A stretch of 64,000 nucleotides of DNA from Deltaproteobacteria bacterium. GTDB lineage: Bacteria; SZUA-79; Acidulodesulfobacterales; Acidulodesulfobacteraceae. The stretch lies in contig JAMDCP010000011.1 in assembly GCA_023489335.1 (NCBI GenBank), forward strand, positions 199,057-263,056, written 5' to 3'. A model generated the notes under the pieces. That model saw nothing but the letters and a program-made list of their open reading frames with translations, ran no database searches and was not told the DNA's origin. This document shows positions 15,446 to 24,804 of the stretch, piece after piece; within the stretch, counting starts at the first letter, position 1, and each line of letters begins with the position of its first letter. Both the position numbers and the translations under genes were made by a program.

Positions 15446-16642
15446 ATGGGATTATTTTCAATGGAAACCGAGATTAACAAGAAAACCCCCCTTTACGACG
15501 AGCACATAAAATTAGGGGCCAAGATTGTCCCTTTTGCCGGATTTTTAATGCCGCTTTATTACAAAAGCATTATCGAAGAGCATTTAAATGTCAGGAATAA
15601 CTCGGGGCTTTTCGATATTAGCCACATGGGGGAGATAATTATCAAGGGAAAGGATGCAGGGGCTTTTGTAGATTATGTCTTTACCGCCGATGTTTCGAAA
15701 ATCGAGCCTGACGAGATAATATATTCGTTGATACTTAATGAAAAAGGCGGGATAATCGACGATGTAACCGTGTTTAAGTTTTCCGAAAACGAATTTATGG
15801 CGGTGGTAAATGCTGCCAATACCCAAAAGGATTTTTCATGGCTTCATTATCAACAATCCGAATTTCAAAAAAAGGGATACGATGTCGATGTATCCGATGT
15901 TAGTGAAAAGATAGGACTTATTTCGGTTCAGGGTCCTAAATCAAGGGATATAATATACCCTTTAGTAGATGAAGTCATTAAAATTGGAAGATGCGGGTTT
16001 TTTGATTTAAAATATAAACCTAAGCCTGTTACGGAATTAAAACATTTCGAGTTTAGCTGCGTACTGTTTAAAGATATTAATGTCGAGGCTTTAATTTCAA
16101 GGAGCGGATATACGGGGGAGTTTGGATTTGAAATATTTGCGCCGGCCAAAGAGACGAAAATTCTATGGGACTATCTTTTGAAGCATGGCTATCTTTCAAA
16201 TCTTATTCCGGTTGGTTTAGGCGCGAGGGATACTTTGAGGTTCGAGGCTGCTTTGCCACTTTACGGCCACGAGCTTGACGAAACTATCAATCCTTATGAC
16301 GCCGGCCTTGAAAAATATCTCTCCGGGACAAAAGATTTTATCGGAAAAGCGGCGCTAAAAAATGTTAAAAGTAAAGAGAAAAGACTTATTTTTTTTAAAC
16401 TTTCGGGCAAGCAAATACCCAGGCATGCGCAAAGGATTCTCGACGAAAATCTTAAGCCTATCGGATGTATTGCCAGCGGGACTTATAGCCCGTCAAACAA
16501 GTTTCCCATAGGAAGCGCATATATTTCAGATACCAATGTCAACCCTTCGTCTTTAAAAAACTTTTTTATCGACATAAGGGGAAATTTCGAAAAGGCTGAG
16601 GTTGTAAACCCGCCGTTTCACAAAAAGGGCAAATCAACATAA
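15446..16642 (+). CDS. gcvT: Aminomethyltransferase, glycine cleavage T protein
   Basis: T protein transfers the aminomethyl carbon from lipoyl-H protein to tetrahydrofolate, releasing ammonia and giving methylene-THF. The sequence shows TPLYDEHIKLGAKIVPFAGF, LFDISHMGEI, GGIIDDVTVFK, SVQGPKSRDI, SRSGYTGEFGFEIF, GLGARDTLRFEAALPLYGHE and the C-terminal barrel with PRHAQRIL. The length of 398 is slightly long. The start is uncertain: ATG 15446 has no Shine-Dalgarno, while ATG 15461, preceded by GGGA about ten bases upstream, would give 393 residues. It opens the gcvT-H-PA-PB operon. No glycine riboswitch is recognisable in the short leader between it and the divergent tRNA. Confidence 0.94.
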   Translation: MGLFSMETEINKKTPLYDEHIKLGAKIVPFAGFLMPLYYKSIIEEHLNVRNNSGLFDISHMGEIIIKGKDAGAFVDYVFTADVSKIEPDEIIYSLILNEKGGIIDDVTVFKFSENEFMAVVNAANTQKDFSWLHYQQSEFQKKGYDVDVSDVSEKIGLISVQGPKSRDIIYPLVDEVIKIGRCGFFDLKYKPKPVTELKHFEFSCVLFKDINVEALISRSGYTGEFGFEIFAPAKETKILWDYLLKHGYLSNLIPVGLGARDTLRFEAALPLYGHELDETINPYDAGLEKYLSGTKDFIGKAALKNVKSKEKRLIFFKLSGKQIPRHAQRILDENLKPIGCIASGTYSPSNKFPIGSAYISDTNVNPSSLKNFFIDIRGNFEKAEVVNPPFHKKGKST

Positions 16643-16667
16643 TTAAATTAAGCAAGGAGCGTTTAAA

Positions 16668-17060
16668 ATGACGGTTAACGGCCAATTTTATTTTTCGGAA
16701 TCCCACGAATGGATTTCGAAGGAGGCGGATAATATTTTTTATTTGGGGATTTCCGATTTTGCCCAATCCGAGCTTGGAGATATAATATATATCACCCTTC
16801 CCGATGTTGGAAAAACTTATCAAAAAGGGGAAAAGCTCGGGGAAATCGAGTCCGTAAAGTCGGTTTCAGAGATTTATGCGCCTGTCGCCCTTAAAATTAT
16901 TTCCGTTAATTCCAATTTAAATGATTCTTCCGAACTAATCAATACGGATCCATACGGGTCGGGTTATATTGCCAGGGTGGAAGCGCTTGTCCATCCGGAT
17001 GAATCAGGCTTAATGGACAAAAATACCTATGAATCTTTCGTGTCGTCCTCCCATGCCTAA
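16668..17060 (+). CDS. gcvH: Glycine cleavage system H protein
   Basis: A 130-residue lipoyl carrier that shuttles the aminomethyl group between the P, T and L proteins. The lipoylation Lys is residue 64 in GEIESVKSVSEIYAP, and the N-terminal FSESHEWI and middle GISDFAQSELGDIIYITLP are the family signature. AAGGAG lies eight bases before the ATG. It is 25 bases after gcvT and overlaps gcvPA by eight bases. No lipoate ligase or synthase gene is nearby, and the L protein (dihydrolipoyl dehydrogenase) is not in the window. Confidence 0.95.
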   Translation: MTVNGQFYFSESHEWISKEADNIFYLGISDFAQSELGDIIYITLPDVGKTYQKGEKLGEIESVKSVSEIYAPVALKIISVNSNLNDSSELINTDPYGSGYIARVEALVHPDESGLMDKNTYESFVSSSHA

Positions 17061-18507
17061 TTTTCGTTATTTTCCAAATTCCGAAACCGATATTAAAAGG
17101 CTTTATTCCATTCTTAATATAAAGGGTAAAAAGGAATTATTCGAGAAAATTATTGGAGACATTCCTTTAATAGACGCAAATAATTTAAAAACACTTTCCC
17201 GGGGAATGGACGAGTTATCTTTATACCGCTATTTTGAAGATATTGCCGTAAAACTTCCGGATAAAAACCTTTTTTCTATCTTTGCGGGCGGAGGGGTTTA
17301 TAATCATTTTGTTCCTGCGGCAATAGACAGCCTTATTTCCAGGTCGGAATTTTATACTCCGTACACGCCTTATCAACCGGAAGTGAGCCAGGGGACACTT
17401 TTTGCTTTATTTGAATTTCAATCTATGGTAGCAGAGATTTTGGGAATGGATGTCGTAAACGCATCTATGTATGACGGCGCAGAAAGCCTGGCAGAGGCGG
17501 TATTAATGTCTCTCAGGCTTTATTTAAACGCAAATCCTGAACAGGGTCCTCAAAGCGGACAACTCAGTAATAATTATTCAAAAAGTGAAACCAATCCCCG
17601 CCCCGGGCATTTAATTTTAATTTCCGAAGGGATTAATCCGAATTATTTTTCGGTTATTCAATCATTTATAGGCGATATAAAGGCAAAAATAGAAACGGTC
17701 AGGCTCAATAAAAAAACAGGTCAAACCGATTTAAGCGATTTAAAATTAAAACTTAAAAATAATGTTTCTACGGTGGTTATTCAGCAGCCAAACTATTATG
17801 GAGTCATAGAAGATTTAGAGGAATTAGAACCTCAGGTTCATAGCTTTAATCCAAAACCTTTTTTTGTGGTTTCTTCAACGGAACCGTTTAGTTTCGGCGT
17901 CATAAATCCCCCCGGTTTTTATAATGCCGATATATTTGCGGGAGAGGGAAATTCATTCGGGAATTATATGAATTTCGGCGGTCCGCTTCTCGGGCTTTTT
18001 GGCGCAAAGAAAGATTATATAAGGCAGATGCCTGGAAGGATTGTCGGAAAGACAAAAGACGCCAAAAACAAGGACGCTTACACATTTATTCTTGCGACAA
18101 GGGAGCAGCATATAAGACGGGGCGCCGCAACCTCGAACATTTGCACTAATAACTCTTTAAATGCCGTTAGGGCGGCTATTTATCTTTCTTTATGTTCAAA
18201 AAAAGGATTCGGGGAGTTATCGCTTTTAAATCTTAAACTTGCGCATATATTACACGAAAAACTTTTAAAAACCGGGTTTTTTGAGCCATGGTTTTCGGGA
18301 GATTTTTTTAACGAGTTTGCATTAAGAATTAAAAATGAAAAGATTACCGCACTTCAATTTATTAATAAAATGGCGGCTCAAGGTATTTTAGCAGGCATAC
18401 AAATCGACGGAAGCGGAATTTTGGTCTCTGCAACGGAAAATAACGGTATCGAAAGCATTGAAAGATATGTGGAAAATGCGAAAGATATAATAAAAACGGC
18501 GGTGTAA
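17053..18507 (+). CDS. gcvPA: Glycine dehydrogenase (decarboxylating) subunit 1
   Basis: The N-terminal half of the split P protein, the PLP enzyme that decarboxylates glycine onto H protein. The visible blocks are FAGGGVYNHFVPAAIDSLISR, FYTPYTPYQPEVSQGTLFAL, FEFQSMVAEILGMDVVNASMYDG, the late REQHIRRGAATSNICTN and IYLSLC. ATG 17053 was chosen because homologues start at MPNFRYFPN; the longer reading from 17029 adds eight residues inside gcvH. The protein is 484 residues, against about 440-450 usually. The excess comes largely from a Gln/Ser/Asn-rich insertion around residues 160-185 (NPEQGPQSGQLSN and onwards). It pairs with gcvPB three bases downstream. Confidence 0.93.
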   Translation: MPNFRYFPNSETDIKRLYSILNIKGKKELFEKIIGDIPLIDANNLKTLSRGMDELSLYRYFEDIAVKLPDKNLFSIFAGGGVYNHFVPAAIDSLISRSEFYTPYTPYQPEVSQGTLFALFEFQSMVAEILGMDVVNASMYDGAESLAEAVLMSLRLYLNANPEQGPQSGQLSNNYSKSETNPRPGHLILISEGINPNYFSVIQSFIGDIKAKIETVRLNKKTGQTDLSDLKLKLKNNVSTVVIQQPNYYGVIEDLEELEPQVHSFNPKPFFVVSSTEPFSFGVINPPGFYNADIFAGEGNSFGNYMNFGGPLLGLFGAKKDYIRQMPGRIVGKTKDAKNKDAYTFILATREQHIRRGAATSNICTNNSLNAVRAAIYLSLCSKKGFGELSLLNLKLAHILHEKLLKTGFFEPWFSGDFFNEFALRIKNEKITALQFINKMAAQGILAGIQIDGSGILVSATENNGIESIERYVENAKDIIKTAV

Positions 18508-18510
18508 AAG

Positions 18511-19998
18511 ATGGTGAATTTTCCGGGAATTTCAGGCCTTTTTTTTGATGAGGATTTATTGATTCGCCAGGGGTCTAAAGGGGTTTACGGCATAAGCATC
18601 CCCGATTGCGGATTAAAAGATTCGGAAATAGAGAAAACGCCGAAGGATTATATAAATAAAAAATTTATAAGGAAAAAGCCGCCAAGGCTGCCCGAGGTCT
18701 CAGAACCAACCGTGGTCAGGCATTTTGTCAGACTCTCAAGCTGGAATATGTGCGTAGATTCGGTTTTTTATCCGTTAGGGTCATGTACTATGAAATACAA
18801 TCCAAAGATAAACGAGTTAATAGCATCGCTTGATAATATAAAAAATTTACACCCTTTAACGCCCATCCACCTTGTTCAGCCGGTTTTAAAAATAATACAC
18901 GATTTTAATCTCATTCTTTGCGAACTTACCGGTTTAGATGAATTTAGTTTCTCGCCTCAAGCCGGTGCCGCCGGTGAATTTACAGGATTAAAGGTTATAA
19001 AAAAATATTATGACTTAAAGGGCGAGAAAAGAGACACTATACTTATACCCGACAGCGCCCATGGAACCAATCCAGCAAGTTCCGCCCTTGCAGGCTTTAC
19101 CCCGGTGGAAATTAAAACAGGCGCAAACGGGCATATCGAGGCAAAAGATGTAGAAAGATACCTCTCTGAAAATGTTGCGGCGATAATGCTTACAAACCCC
19201 AACACCCTTGGAATTTTTGAAAAAGATATTAAAAAGATAAGTGAAATCATCCATAAAAACGGTTCATTGGTTTATATGGACGGGGCTAATTTTAATGCCT
19301 TTCTCGGTAATGTTAAGGTTTCCGATATGGGAATAGATATAATCCAGCTTAATTTACATAAGACATTTTCCACTCCGCACGGCGGGGGCGGACCCGGGAG
19401 CGGAGCCGTTGGAGTCAGGGGGTTCCTAAAGGATTACCTGCCTGTACCCTATGTGAGTTTTAATGACGGTAATTATAATTTAAGCGAAGACAAAAGACAA
19501 ACCATCGGGAGAATCGCTCCATTTTTATGTAATTTCGGCGTCCTTTTAAAGGCTTACGTTTATATTCTTTCTCTTGGAAACGATAATATTTCGGCGGTTA
19601 GCGAAATTGCCATTCTTAACGCAAACTATATCAAAAAAAGGCTCGGTAAGGTATTGAACGGCGCAGACCCGTTTGAGGATAAATTATGCATGCACGAATG
19701 CGTTTTTACCGATAAGGCGCTCGAGGATAACGGAATATCGACCCTCGAACTTGCAAAGCTTTTAATAGATTACGGTTTTCATCCTCCAACGGTTTACTTT
19801 CCGAAAAATATACACGGCGCCATTATGATAGAACCGACAGAGACCGAGTCTATAAAGACAATGGATAGGTTTTTAAAGGCAATAGAAAAAATCGGGTTTA
19901 AAACCAAAAAGCCTGCCGCGCTTAAATCTCCCCGTAAAACAAAAGTTAAAAGGGTCAACGAGGTGCTGGCAAATAAACACCCCATATTTAAATATTAA
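18511..19998 (+). CDS. gcvPB: Glycine dehydrogenase (decarboxylating) subunit 2
   Basis: The C-terminal half of the P protein, carrying the PLP-binding Lys in QLNLHKTFSTPHGGGGPGSG. Other family blocks are SWNMCVDSVFYPLGSCTMKYNPK, FSFSPQAGAAGEFTGL, PDSAHGTNPASSALAGF, LTNPNTLGIFE and HECVFTDKAL. At 495 residues it is normal for the split form. With subunit 1 it makes the alpha2-beta2 enzyme. In an autotroph the complex can run in reverse to make glycine from methylene-THF, CO2 and ammonia; that direction is inference from the neighbouring C1 genes. The operon ends here, and a new promoter follows. Confidence 0.94.
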   Translation: MVNFPGISGLFFDEDLLIRQGSKGVYGISIPDCGLKDSEIEKTPKDYINKKFIRKKPPRLPEVSEPTVVRHFVRLSSWNMCVDSVFYPLGSCTMKYNPKINELIASLDNIKNLHPLTPIHLVQPVLKIIHDFNLILCELTGLDEFSFSPQAGAAGEFTGLKVIKKYYDLKGEKRDTILIPDSAHGTNPASSALAGFTPVEIKTGANGHIEAKDVERYLSENVAAIMLTNPNTLGIFEKDIKKISEIIHKNGSLVYMDGANFNAFLGNVKVSDMGIDIIQLNLHKTFSTPHGGGGPGSGAVGVRGFLKDYLPVPYVSFNDGNYNLSEDKRQTIGRIAPFLCNFGVLLKAYVYILSLGNDNISAVSEIAILNANYIKKRLGKVLNGADPFEDKLCMHECVFTDKALEDNGISTLELAKLLIDYGFHPPTVYFPKNIHGAIMIEPTETESIKTMDRFLKAIEKIGFKTKKPAALKSPRKTKVKRVNEVLANKHPIFKY

Positions 19999-20015
19999 TA
20001 ATTCACATCTTGTTG

Positions 20016-20043
20016 TTGAATTAATAGATTAATATGTTAAAAT
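20016..20043 (+). promoter_or_regulatory. Extended -10 promoter for the hydrolase-MFS pair
   Basis: TTGAAT (20016-20021), 16 bases and TAAAAT (20038-20043), with TGT immediately before the -10 (extended -10). It lies 32 bases before the hydrolase ATG. Confidence 0.5.
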
Positions 20044-20075
20044 ATTAATATAAAACGAAAATGGGGGGCATAGCC

Positions 20076-20687
20076 ATGAACTTTAAAGAAGTTCATTTTG
20101 AAGCCGCCGACGGCGGAAATATTTACGGTTCTTTATTCGGTTCATATCCCGATATCGCCATACTGGCGCATGGCAAGGTTTTTAACAAAGAAAGTTATTA
20201 CGACCTGTGCGAGGCTCTTCTAAAAAATAAAATATCATCCTTAGCCTTCGATTTTAGGGGTTACGGAAATTCAAAACAGGGAAGGGGGTCTCCTTTAGCG
20301 TACGGAGAGGATGTTATAGGAGCCATTAATTTTGCTAAGAGCCTGGATTTTGTAAAAGACATAACGCTCCTGGGCTCCAGTATGGGAGGCGCCGCTGTTT
20401 TGAACGCGTCTAAACTTTTTAAACCAACGGAGATAAAATCCGTTATTGCTTTATCTCCCGTCCATGTCGAAGGCGTCGATTTCATAGATGTCCCCGTTCA
20501 CTATTTAGGCTCCGAAGGGGAACAGTTTGCGGAAGGCATTAAAAAAATGTATGCCCAGACCAAGTCTCCAAAAACCATCCACTTTTTTAACGGCAATGCC
20601 CATGCCCAAAATATTTTTGCAACGGAATCAAAAGACGAGATTATTTCATTAATAGTTTCTTACATTAAAGAAGAAAAAAAGGCGTAA
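20076..20687 (+). CDS. Alpha/beta hydrolase
   Basis: About 203 residues, a small alpha/beta hydrolase. The nucleophile elbow is LLGSSMGGAAV (Ser in G-x-S-M-G), the oxyanion region is AILAHGKVF, and the likely acid and His come from late VHYLGSEGEQ and NGNAHAQNIF. FDFRGYGNSKQGRGSP is the block after strand 4 seen in such hydrolases. ATG 20076 is chosen over 20061 because GGGGGG sits eight bases before it. The substrate is unknown; similarity in layout is to dienelactone hydrolase-like and acyl-peptidase-like small hydrolases. It is followed ten bases later by an MFS transporter, so both may be transcribed together. Confidence 0.75.
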   Translation: MNFKEVHFEAADGGNIYGSLFGSYPDIAILAHGKVFNKESYYDLCEALLKNKISSLAFDFRGYGNSKQGRGSPLAYGEDVIGAINFAKSLDFVKDITLLGSSMGGAAVLNASKLFKPTEIKSVIALSPVHVEGVDFIDVPVHYLGSEGEQFAEGIKKMYAQTKSPKTIHFFNGNAHAQNIFATESKDEIISLIVSYIKEEKKA

Positions 20688-20697
20688 GCAATATAAT

Positions 20698-21948
20698 ATG
20701 CCTACTATTTTCTTCGTTTTTCTCGTCATACTCCTTCAAAGAGCCAATACAAATATGATCCAATCCATAAATCCGCTCTTTGTTAAGTATGTCCTCGATG
20801 TAAATCTTGTTTACATCGGCGTTACAACGGCTACCTACGCCGTCAGCACTCTTTTGGTCAGGTATCTTTTAAGCATCAGGGTAAAACCGCAATTAATTTC
20901 CAGATTTATTATAGCCGGATTAATTTTATTTAGTTTTGCAATTTTTGGGTATTTTATTTCGACATCCTTCCCCGAATTTTTAATTTTCGTAATTTTATCG
21001 GGCTTTGCAACAGCCATTATTATGCCGTTTCTATTATCCTTAGTCCATCTGGTTTCCGATAAGGCGGATGTCGAAAAAAATCTTACCGTATATTCCTTAA
21101 TGTTAAGCCTTGCACTTGTTTTTGGCCCCTTGTTAGGTTCGGCTTTGCTTTCCGTTTTGAGCATTCGCTATATCTATCTTATGCTTTGCGGGTTTGGAAT
21201 TACCGCTTTTTTCTTTGCGCTCAAAATAAACAAAACAGCCAAAAATATTTTAACGGAGCGAATAAAAAAAGAACAAATGGACACCGCCGCTAAAAATGAG
21301 GAAACTTTGGGAAACGATGAAAGCGGCAGCGGTAAGATTCAAAAGGGCGGCAGCATTGCAAGATTATTTAAAAATTATGGATTTTTGGAGGTTATCTTTT
21401 ACAATACGGCCTTTAGCATCTCCTTTGCTTCGATTGTGGCATTTGGGGGAGTTTATGCTAAAGATAATTTCCATATCGAATATTTCGAGATAACCCTTTT
21501 GTTTGCCCTGTTTTTTATATCCTCGTTAATTGTCAGGCTCGGCTTGTTATATTTTACAAAAAGGGGCGTTATAAAAAACAAGACCGAAATTTTAAATATT
21601 TCCATATTTTTAGCAAGCCTTTCTTTTATTTTTATGGTTTTATCGAAAGGCATATTCTTTTATGCCTTAAGTTTAATTTTGCTTGGTATTCCGCACGCGC
21701 TTATTTTTCCTATCGGGACAATGAAGATTTCGGAGGCGGTCGGCACAAACGATATAGTGGCGGCAAATACCATATATCAGTCCAATTTTGATTTGGGCGG
21801 AATAATAGGCCCGTTTTTTTTGGCATATCTCGGCGAGGCTTACGGAATAAGATTTGTTTTTATAATTATTGCCCTGTTTTTATTTCTTTCGTTTATTGCG
21901 GGCAGATTAATGCAAAGGAATAAAGCGAAGGCGGTAAAAGCCCTGTAA
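20698..21948 (+). CDS. MFS transporter
   Basis: A 416-residue integral membrane protein with about twelve hydrophobic helices and a charged central loop (about residues 185-220, TERIKKEQMDTAAKNEE and onwards), the standard 6+6 arrangement of the major facilitator superfamily. The first half ends in PLLGSALLSVLSIRYIYLML, and the second half has FDLGGIIGPFFLAYLGEAYGIRF, similar to the conserved end of multidrug and sugar efflux MFS members. The direction and substrate are unknown. It probably shares the promoter upstream of the hydrolase. Confidence 0.85.
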   Translation: MPTIFFVFLVILLQRANTNMIQSINPLFVKYVLDVNLVYIGVTTATYAVSTLLVRYLLSIRVKPQLISRFIIAGLILFSFAIFGYFISTSFPEFLIFVILSGFATAIIMPFLLSLVHLVSDKADVEKNLTVYSLMLSLALVFGPLLGSALLSVLSIRYIYLMLCGFGITAFFFALKINKTAKNILTERIKKEQMDTAAKNEETLGNDESGSGKIQKGGSIARLFKNYGFLEVIFYNTAFSISFASIVAFGGVYAKDNFHIEYFEITLLFALFFISSLIVRLGLLYFTKRGVIKNKTEILNISIFLASLSFIFMVLSKGIFFYALSLILLGIPHALIFPIGTMKISEAVGTNDIVAANTIYQSNFDLGGIIGPFFLAYLGEAYGIRFVFIIIALFLFLSFIAGRLMQRNKAKAVKAL

Positions 21949-22030
21949 GTTCCTTCAATCTTTGTTTTGCCTTTTTTTTAAAAATTATGTAAAATACCTT
22001 AAATTTTAAAATATTATTAAAATATTAAGG

Positions 22031-22054
22031 GATTATGATTATGATTATGATTAT
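22031..22054. repeat. GATTAT x4 tandem repeat before pheA
   Basis: Four perfect copies of the hexamer GATTAT, followed directly by AAGGAT and the pheA ATG at 22064. The tract ends one base before the ribosome-binding site. Confidence 0.95.
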
Positions 22055-22063
22055 AAGGATTAA

Positions 22064-23155
22064 ATGAATAAAAATACAGAAGAGCTTCAAGCCTTAAGAA
22101 AAGAAATAGACAAGATAGACGAAAAGCTTACCCTGCTCCTTAATAAACGGGGTGAAATTGCTTTAAATATCGGAAAAATAAAGTCTTCCAATAGTGAAAC
22201 ATATTATAATCCGGGCAGGGAAAGCGAGGTTTTTAGGAATATAAAGGGACATAATAAAGGTCCGTTAAAAGACGAGCATTTGCAAAATATATTCAGGGAA
22301 ATTATATCTGCCTGCATTGACCTCGAATCAAAAATAAGGGTCGGTTATTTCGGTCCGGAAGGAACTTATACCCATATTGCCGCCATAAAAAGATTCGGTT
22401 CGTCAAGAACTTTAATTCCGCTTAAAACTATTAGCGAGGTTTTTGATTCGGTTTCCAAGGGGCTTTCTAATTACGGCGTCGTTCCGGTGGAAAATACTAT
22501 CGAGGGCATGGTAAACGCTACATTTGATATGTTTGTCAATTCCGATGTTACAATAATAGGGGAAGAGATAATTCCTGTCAGCCATTTCCTTTTTTCAAAG
22601 GAAGAGGGCATTAAAAAGATTCACAAGATTTATTCTCATCCACAGGCTTTTGGCCAATGCAGAAATTTTTTGGAAGAAAATTTTAAAGATGCGGAACTTA
22701 TCGATGCTTTTTCAACGGCAGATGCCTGCATTATGGCGTCTAAAGAAGACGGCGCCGCCGCAATAGCATCAGAGGTTGCGGGAAGGATTTACGGGTTAAA
22801 TGTACTGCTCCCCCATATTGAGGATTACAGCAATAATTTTACGAGATTTTTAATTATTTCAAACGGGGAAAAGACTTCAAAAACAGGCAATGATAAGACA
22901 TCTATTTTATTTTCCATTAAAAATTCCGTCGGAGCGTTATATAAAATTTTAAAACCGTTTTATGAAAATAACATTAATATAACTAAAATAGAGTCGAGGC
23001 CGTCGAAGAAATTTAACTGGGATTACCTGTTTTTTATAGATGTAAGTTCTCATGAATCCGACGAAAGGCTTAAAAAAGCATTAAAAGGGATAGAAGAATA
23101 TACGATATTTATAAAAATACTCGGTTCTTACGAAGCTGCTGCAAACAATATTTAA
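22064..23155 (+). CDS. pheA: Bifunctional chorismate mutase / prephenate dehydratase
   Basis: A 363-residue P-protein. An N-terminal AroQ chorismate mutase (about 1-85; LRKEIDKIDEKLTLLLNKRGEIAL) is followed by prephenate dehydratase (about 92-275; VGYFGPEGTYTHIAA, VPVENTIEGMVNATFDMF, IYSHPQAFGQCRNFL, AAIASEVAGRIYGL, NFTRFLIIS) and an ACT regulatory domain (about 285-363; SILFSIKNSVGALYKILKPF, then ITKIESRPSKKFNWDYLFFIDV). The product is phenylpyruvate, and the ACT domain normally gives feedback inhibition by phenylalanine. The gene begins the aromatic/C1 gene block and has a hexamer repeat directly before its AAGGAT ribosome-binding site. Confidence 0.95.
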   Translation: MNKNTEELQALRKEIDKIDEKLTLLLNKRGEIALNIGKIKSSNSETYYNPGRESEVFRNIKGHNKGPLKDEHLQNIFREIISACIDLESKIRVGYFGPEGTYTHIAAIKRFGSSRTLIPLKTISEVFDSVSKGLSNYGVVPVENTIEGMVNATFDMFVNSDVTIIGEEIIPVSHFLFSKEEGIKKIHKIYSHPQAFGQCRNFLEENFKDAELIDAFSTADACIMASKEDGAAAIASEVAGRIYGLNVLLPHIEDYSNNFTRFLIISNGEKTSKTGNDKTSILFSIKNSVGALYKILKPFYENNINITKIESRPSKKFNWDYLFFIDVSSHESDERLKKALKGIEEYTIFIKILGSYEAAANNI

Positions 23156-23180
23156 CCGCTACCAATATTAAATTTATACA

Positions 23181-24071
23181 ATGAATTTTAAATCTGGTAA
23201 TAAATTGAAAGAAAGTTTAGCCGCCGGTGCATTTGTTTATACATCCGAAATATCTCCCGAAAGAGGGACGGATATTTCCAAAATGAAAAGCATATACGAG
23301 CTTTTAAAAAATCGTATAACCGCCTTTAACATTACCGACAATCAGGGGGCAAATATGAAAATGTCCTCCCTTGCCGGAGCAATTTATATAAAGCAGTCCG
23401 GCGGAGAGCCTATTTTTCAGCAAACATGCAGGGATAGAAACCGCATGGCGCTTGAATCAGACCTTCTGGGCGCTGCCGCTTTTCAAGTAAAGAATGTTTT
23501 AGCTCTTACGGGAGACCACATTTCTTTTGGCGACCATAAACATGCCAGAGCGGTTTATGACATAGATTCCGTTAACCTGATAGAAATAATAAAGGGATTA
23601 AACAGCGGGGTAGATATGAACGGAAATAAGCTTAACGGCGCTGCCGATTTTTATATAGGCGCCGCCGTTAATCCCGAGTCGGTTCCATTGGAGCCGCAGC
23701 TTATAAAATTCGAAAAAAAAATTGCGGCGGGATGCGGTTTTTTTCAGACTCAGGCGGTATTTTCCGTTGAAAAGTTTAATAAATTTTACGATTTTTATAA
23801 AAATTATAAAGATACAAAAATTATTGCCGGAATTTATATATTGAAATCCGGAAAGACTGCCCGTTTTATGAATAAGGCTATTCCGGGGATTTATATACCG
23901 GAAACGCTTATAGGCGAGCTTGAGAACGCCGTTGATCCGGCAAAAAAGGGAGTTGAAATTGCCGCAAGGATTGCAAGGGAATTGAAGCCGTTAGTACATG
24001 GCATTCACATAATGGCTTACGGCATAGAAGATAAAATTCCTTATTTTCTGGACGAATTCGAAAAAAAATAA
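23181..24071 (+). CDS. metF: Methylenetetrahydrofolate reductase (MetF catalytic subunit)
   Basis: A 296-residue flavoenzyme that reduces methylene-THF to methyl-THF. Family blocks are FVYTSEISPERGTDISKM (N-terminal strand with active-site Glu), FNITDNQGANMKMS, QQTCRDRNRMALESDLLGA, VLALTGDHISFGDH and a late CGFFQTQAVFSVEKF. It ends in HIMAYGIEDKI, where many homologues read GIHIMALG. It lacks the zinc domain that is encoded separately as metV about 4 kb downstream, the MetFV arrangement known from acetogens, where the complex may couple to other electron carriers. It lies 25 bases after pheA; the following por genes have their own promoter. Confidence 0.92.
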   Translation: MNFKSGNKLKESLAAGAFVYTSEISPERGTDISKMKSIYELLKNRITAFNITDNQGANMKMSSLAGAIYIKQSGGEPIFQQTCRDRNRMALESDLLGAAAFQVKNVLALTGDHISFGDHKHARAVYDIDSVNLIEIIKGLNSGVDMNGNKLNGAADFYIGAAVNPESVPLEPQLIKFEKKIAAGCGFFQTQAVFSVEKFNKFYDFYKNYKDTKIIAGIYILKSGKTARFMNKAIPGIYIPETLIGELENAVDPAKKGVEIAARIARELKPLVHGIHIMAYGIEDKIPYFLDEFEKK

Positions 24072-24090
24072 TATAAAAGTTCTGAAAATT

Positions 24091-24120
24091 CTTGACATTC
24101 AGGCTTTAAAAAGTGTATAA
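24091..24120 (+). promoter_or_regulatory. Consensus promoter for the por operon
   Basis: TTGACA (24091-24096), 18 bases and TATAAT (24115-24120), both boxes exact matches to the sigma-70 consensus. It implies a leader of about 108 bases before porC, AT-rich and without a recognised riboswitch. Confidence 0.8.
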
Positions 24121-24234
24121 TTTTTAAAACGCCGATATAAAAATCTTTAATTCATTTCATATATTCATATTATATTATTATAGTATAGTGTAAATTTTGC
24201 ATAAAAATATTTACTCAACTTAAGGAAAAATTTT

Positions 24235-24804
24235 ATGATGAAAGAAATCAGGATACACGGAAGGGGCGGCCAGGGGTCTGTGACTATGGCATCCATTCTT
24301 GCTTTAAGTTTCTTTGACGACGGAAATTATTGCCAGGCATTTCCATCTTTCGGGTCGGAAAGGACGGGCGCCCCGGTTCAGGCTTTCGCAAGGTTTTCCG
24401 ATAAGCCGATCAGGACAAGGCATCAAATATATGACCCAAACTACGTCATTGTTCAAGATATAACCCTCCTTAAGTCTGTTCCCGTTTATAAGGGGCTCAA
24501 GGAAGACGGAAAAATGTTAATAAATTCGGAAGCAGGTATAAAAGATGTTATCAATGAACTTGGCGGGATTAGCGAAGAAAATGTTGTCTTATTTCCGGCA
24601 TTAAAAATTGCCCTTAAGATTTTAAATAAACCGATTGCCAATACGACTTTACTTGGCGCTTTTTCCGCAATCAGCGGAGATGTCAGCATCGAATCGATTA
24701 AAAAAGAAATAGAAAATAGGTTCGGTTCAAAATTGGGCAAGCTCAATGCCGAAGCCGCTCAAGTTGCTTATAATTACATAAAAGGAGACAGGAGTGGATT
24801 TTAA
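24235..24804 (+). CDS. porC: Pyruvate:ferredoxin oxidoreductase gamma subunit
   Basis: A 189-residue subunit of the four-subunit 2-oxoacid:ferredoxin oxidoreductase type. It opens with IRIHGRGGQGSVTMASILAL and has FPSFGSERTGAPVQAFARFS, the conserved gamma-subunit signature for coenzyme A interaction, and a late NTTLLGAFSAISG. The order gamma-delta-alpha-beta matches archaeal and Thermotoga-type pyruvate synthases. The stop overlaps the porD start by 11 bases. The enzyme interconverts pyruvate plus CoA with acetyl-CoA, CO2 and reduced ferredoxin. A different 2-oxoacid is possible, but the alpha subunit looks pyruvate-type. Confidence 0.9.
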   Translation: MMKEIRIHGRGGQGSVTMASILALSFFDDGNYCQAFPSFGSERTGAPVQAFARFSDKPIRTRHQIYDPNYVIVQDITLLKSVPVYKGLKEDGKMLINSEAGIKDVINELGGISEENVVLFPALKIALKILNKPIANTTLLGAFSAISGDVSIESIKKEIENRFGSKLGKLNAEAAQVAYNYIKGDRSGF

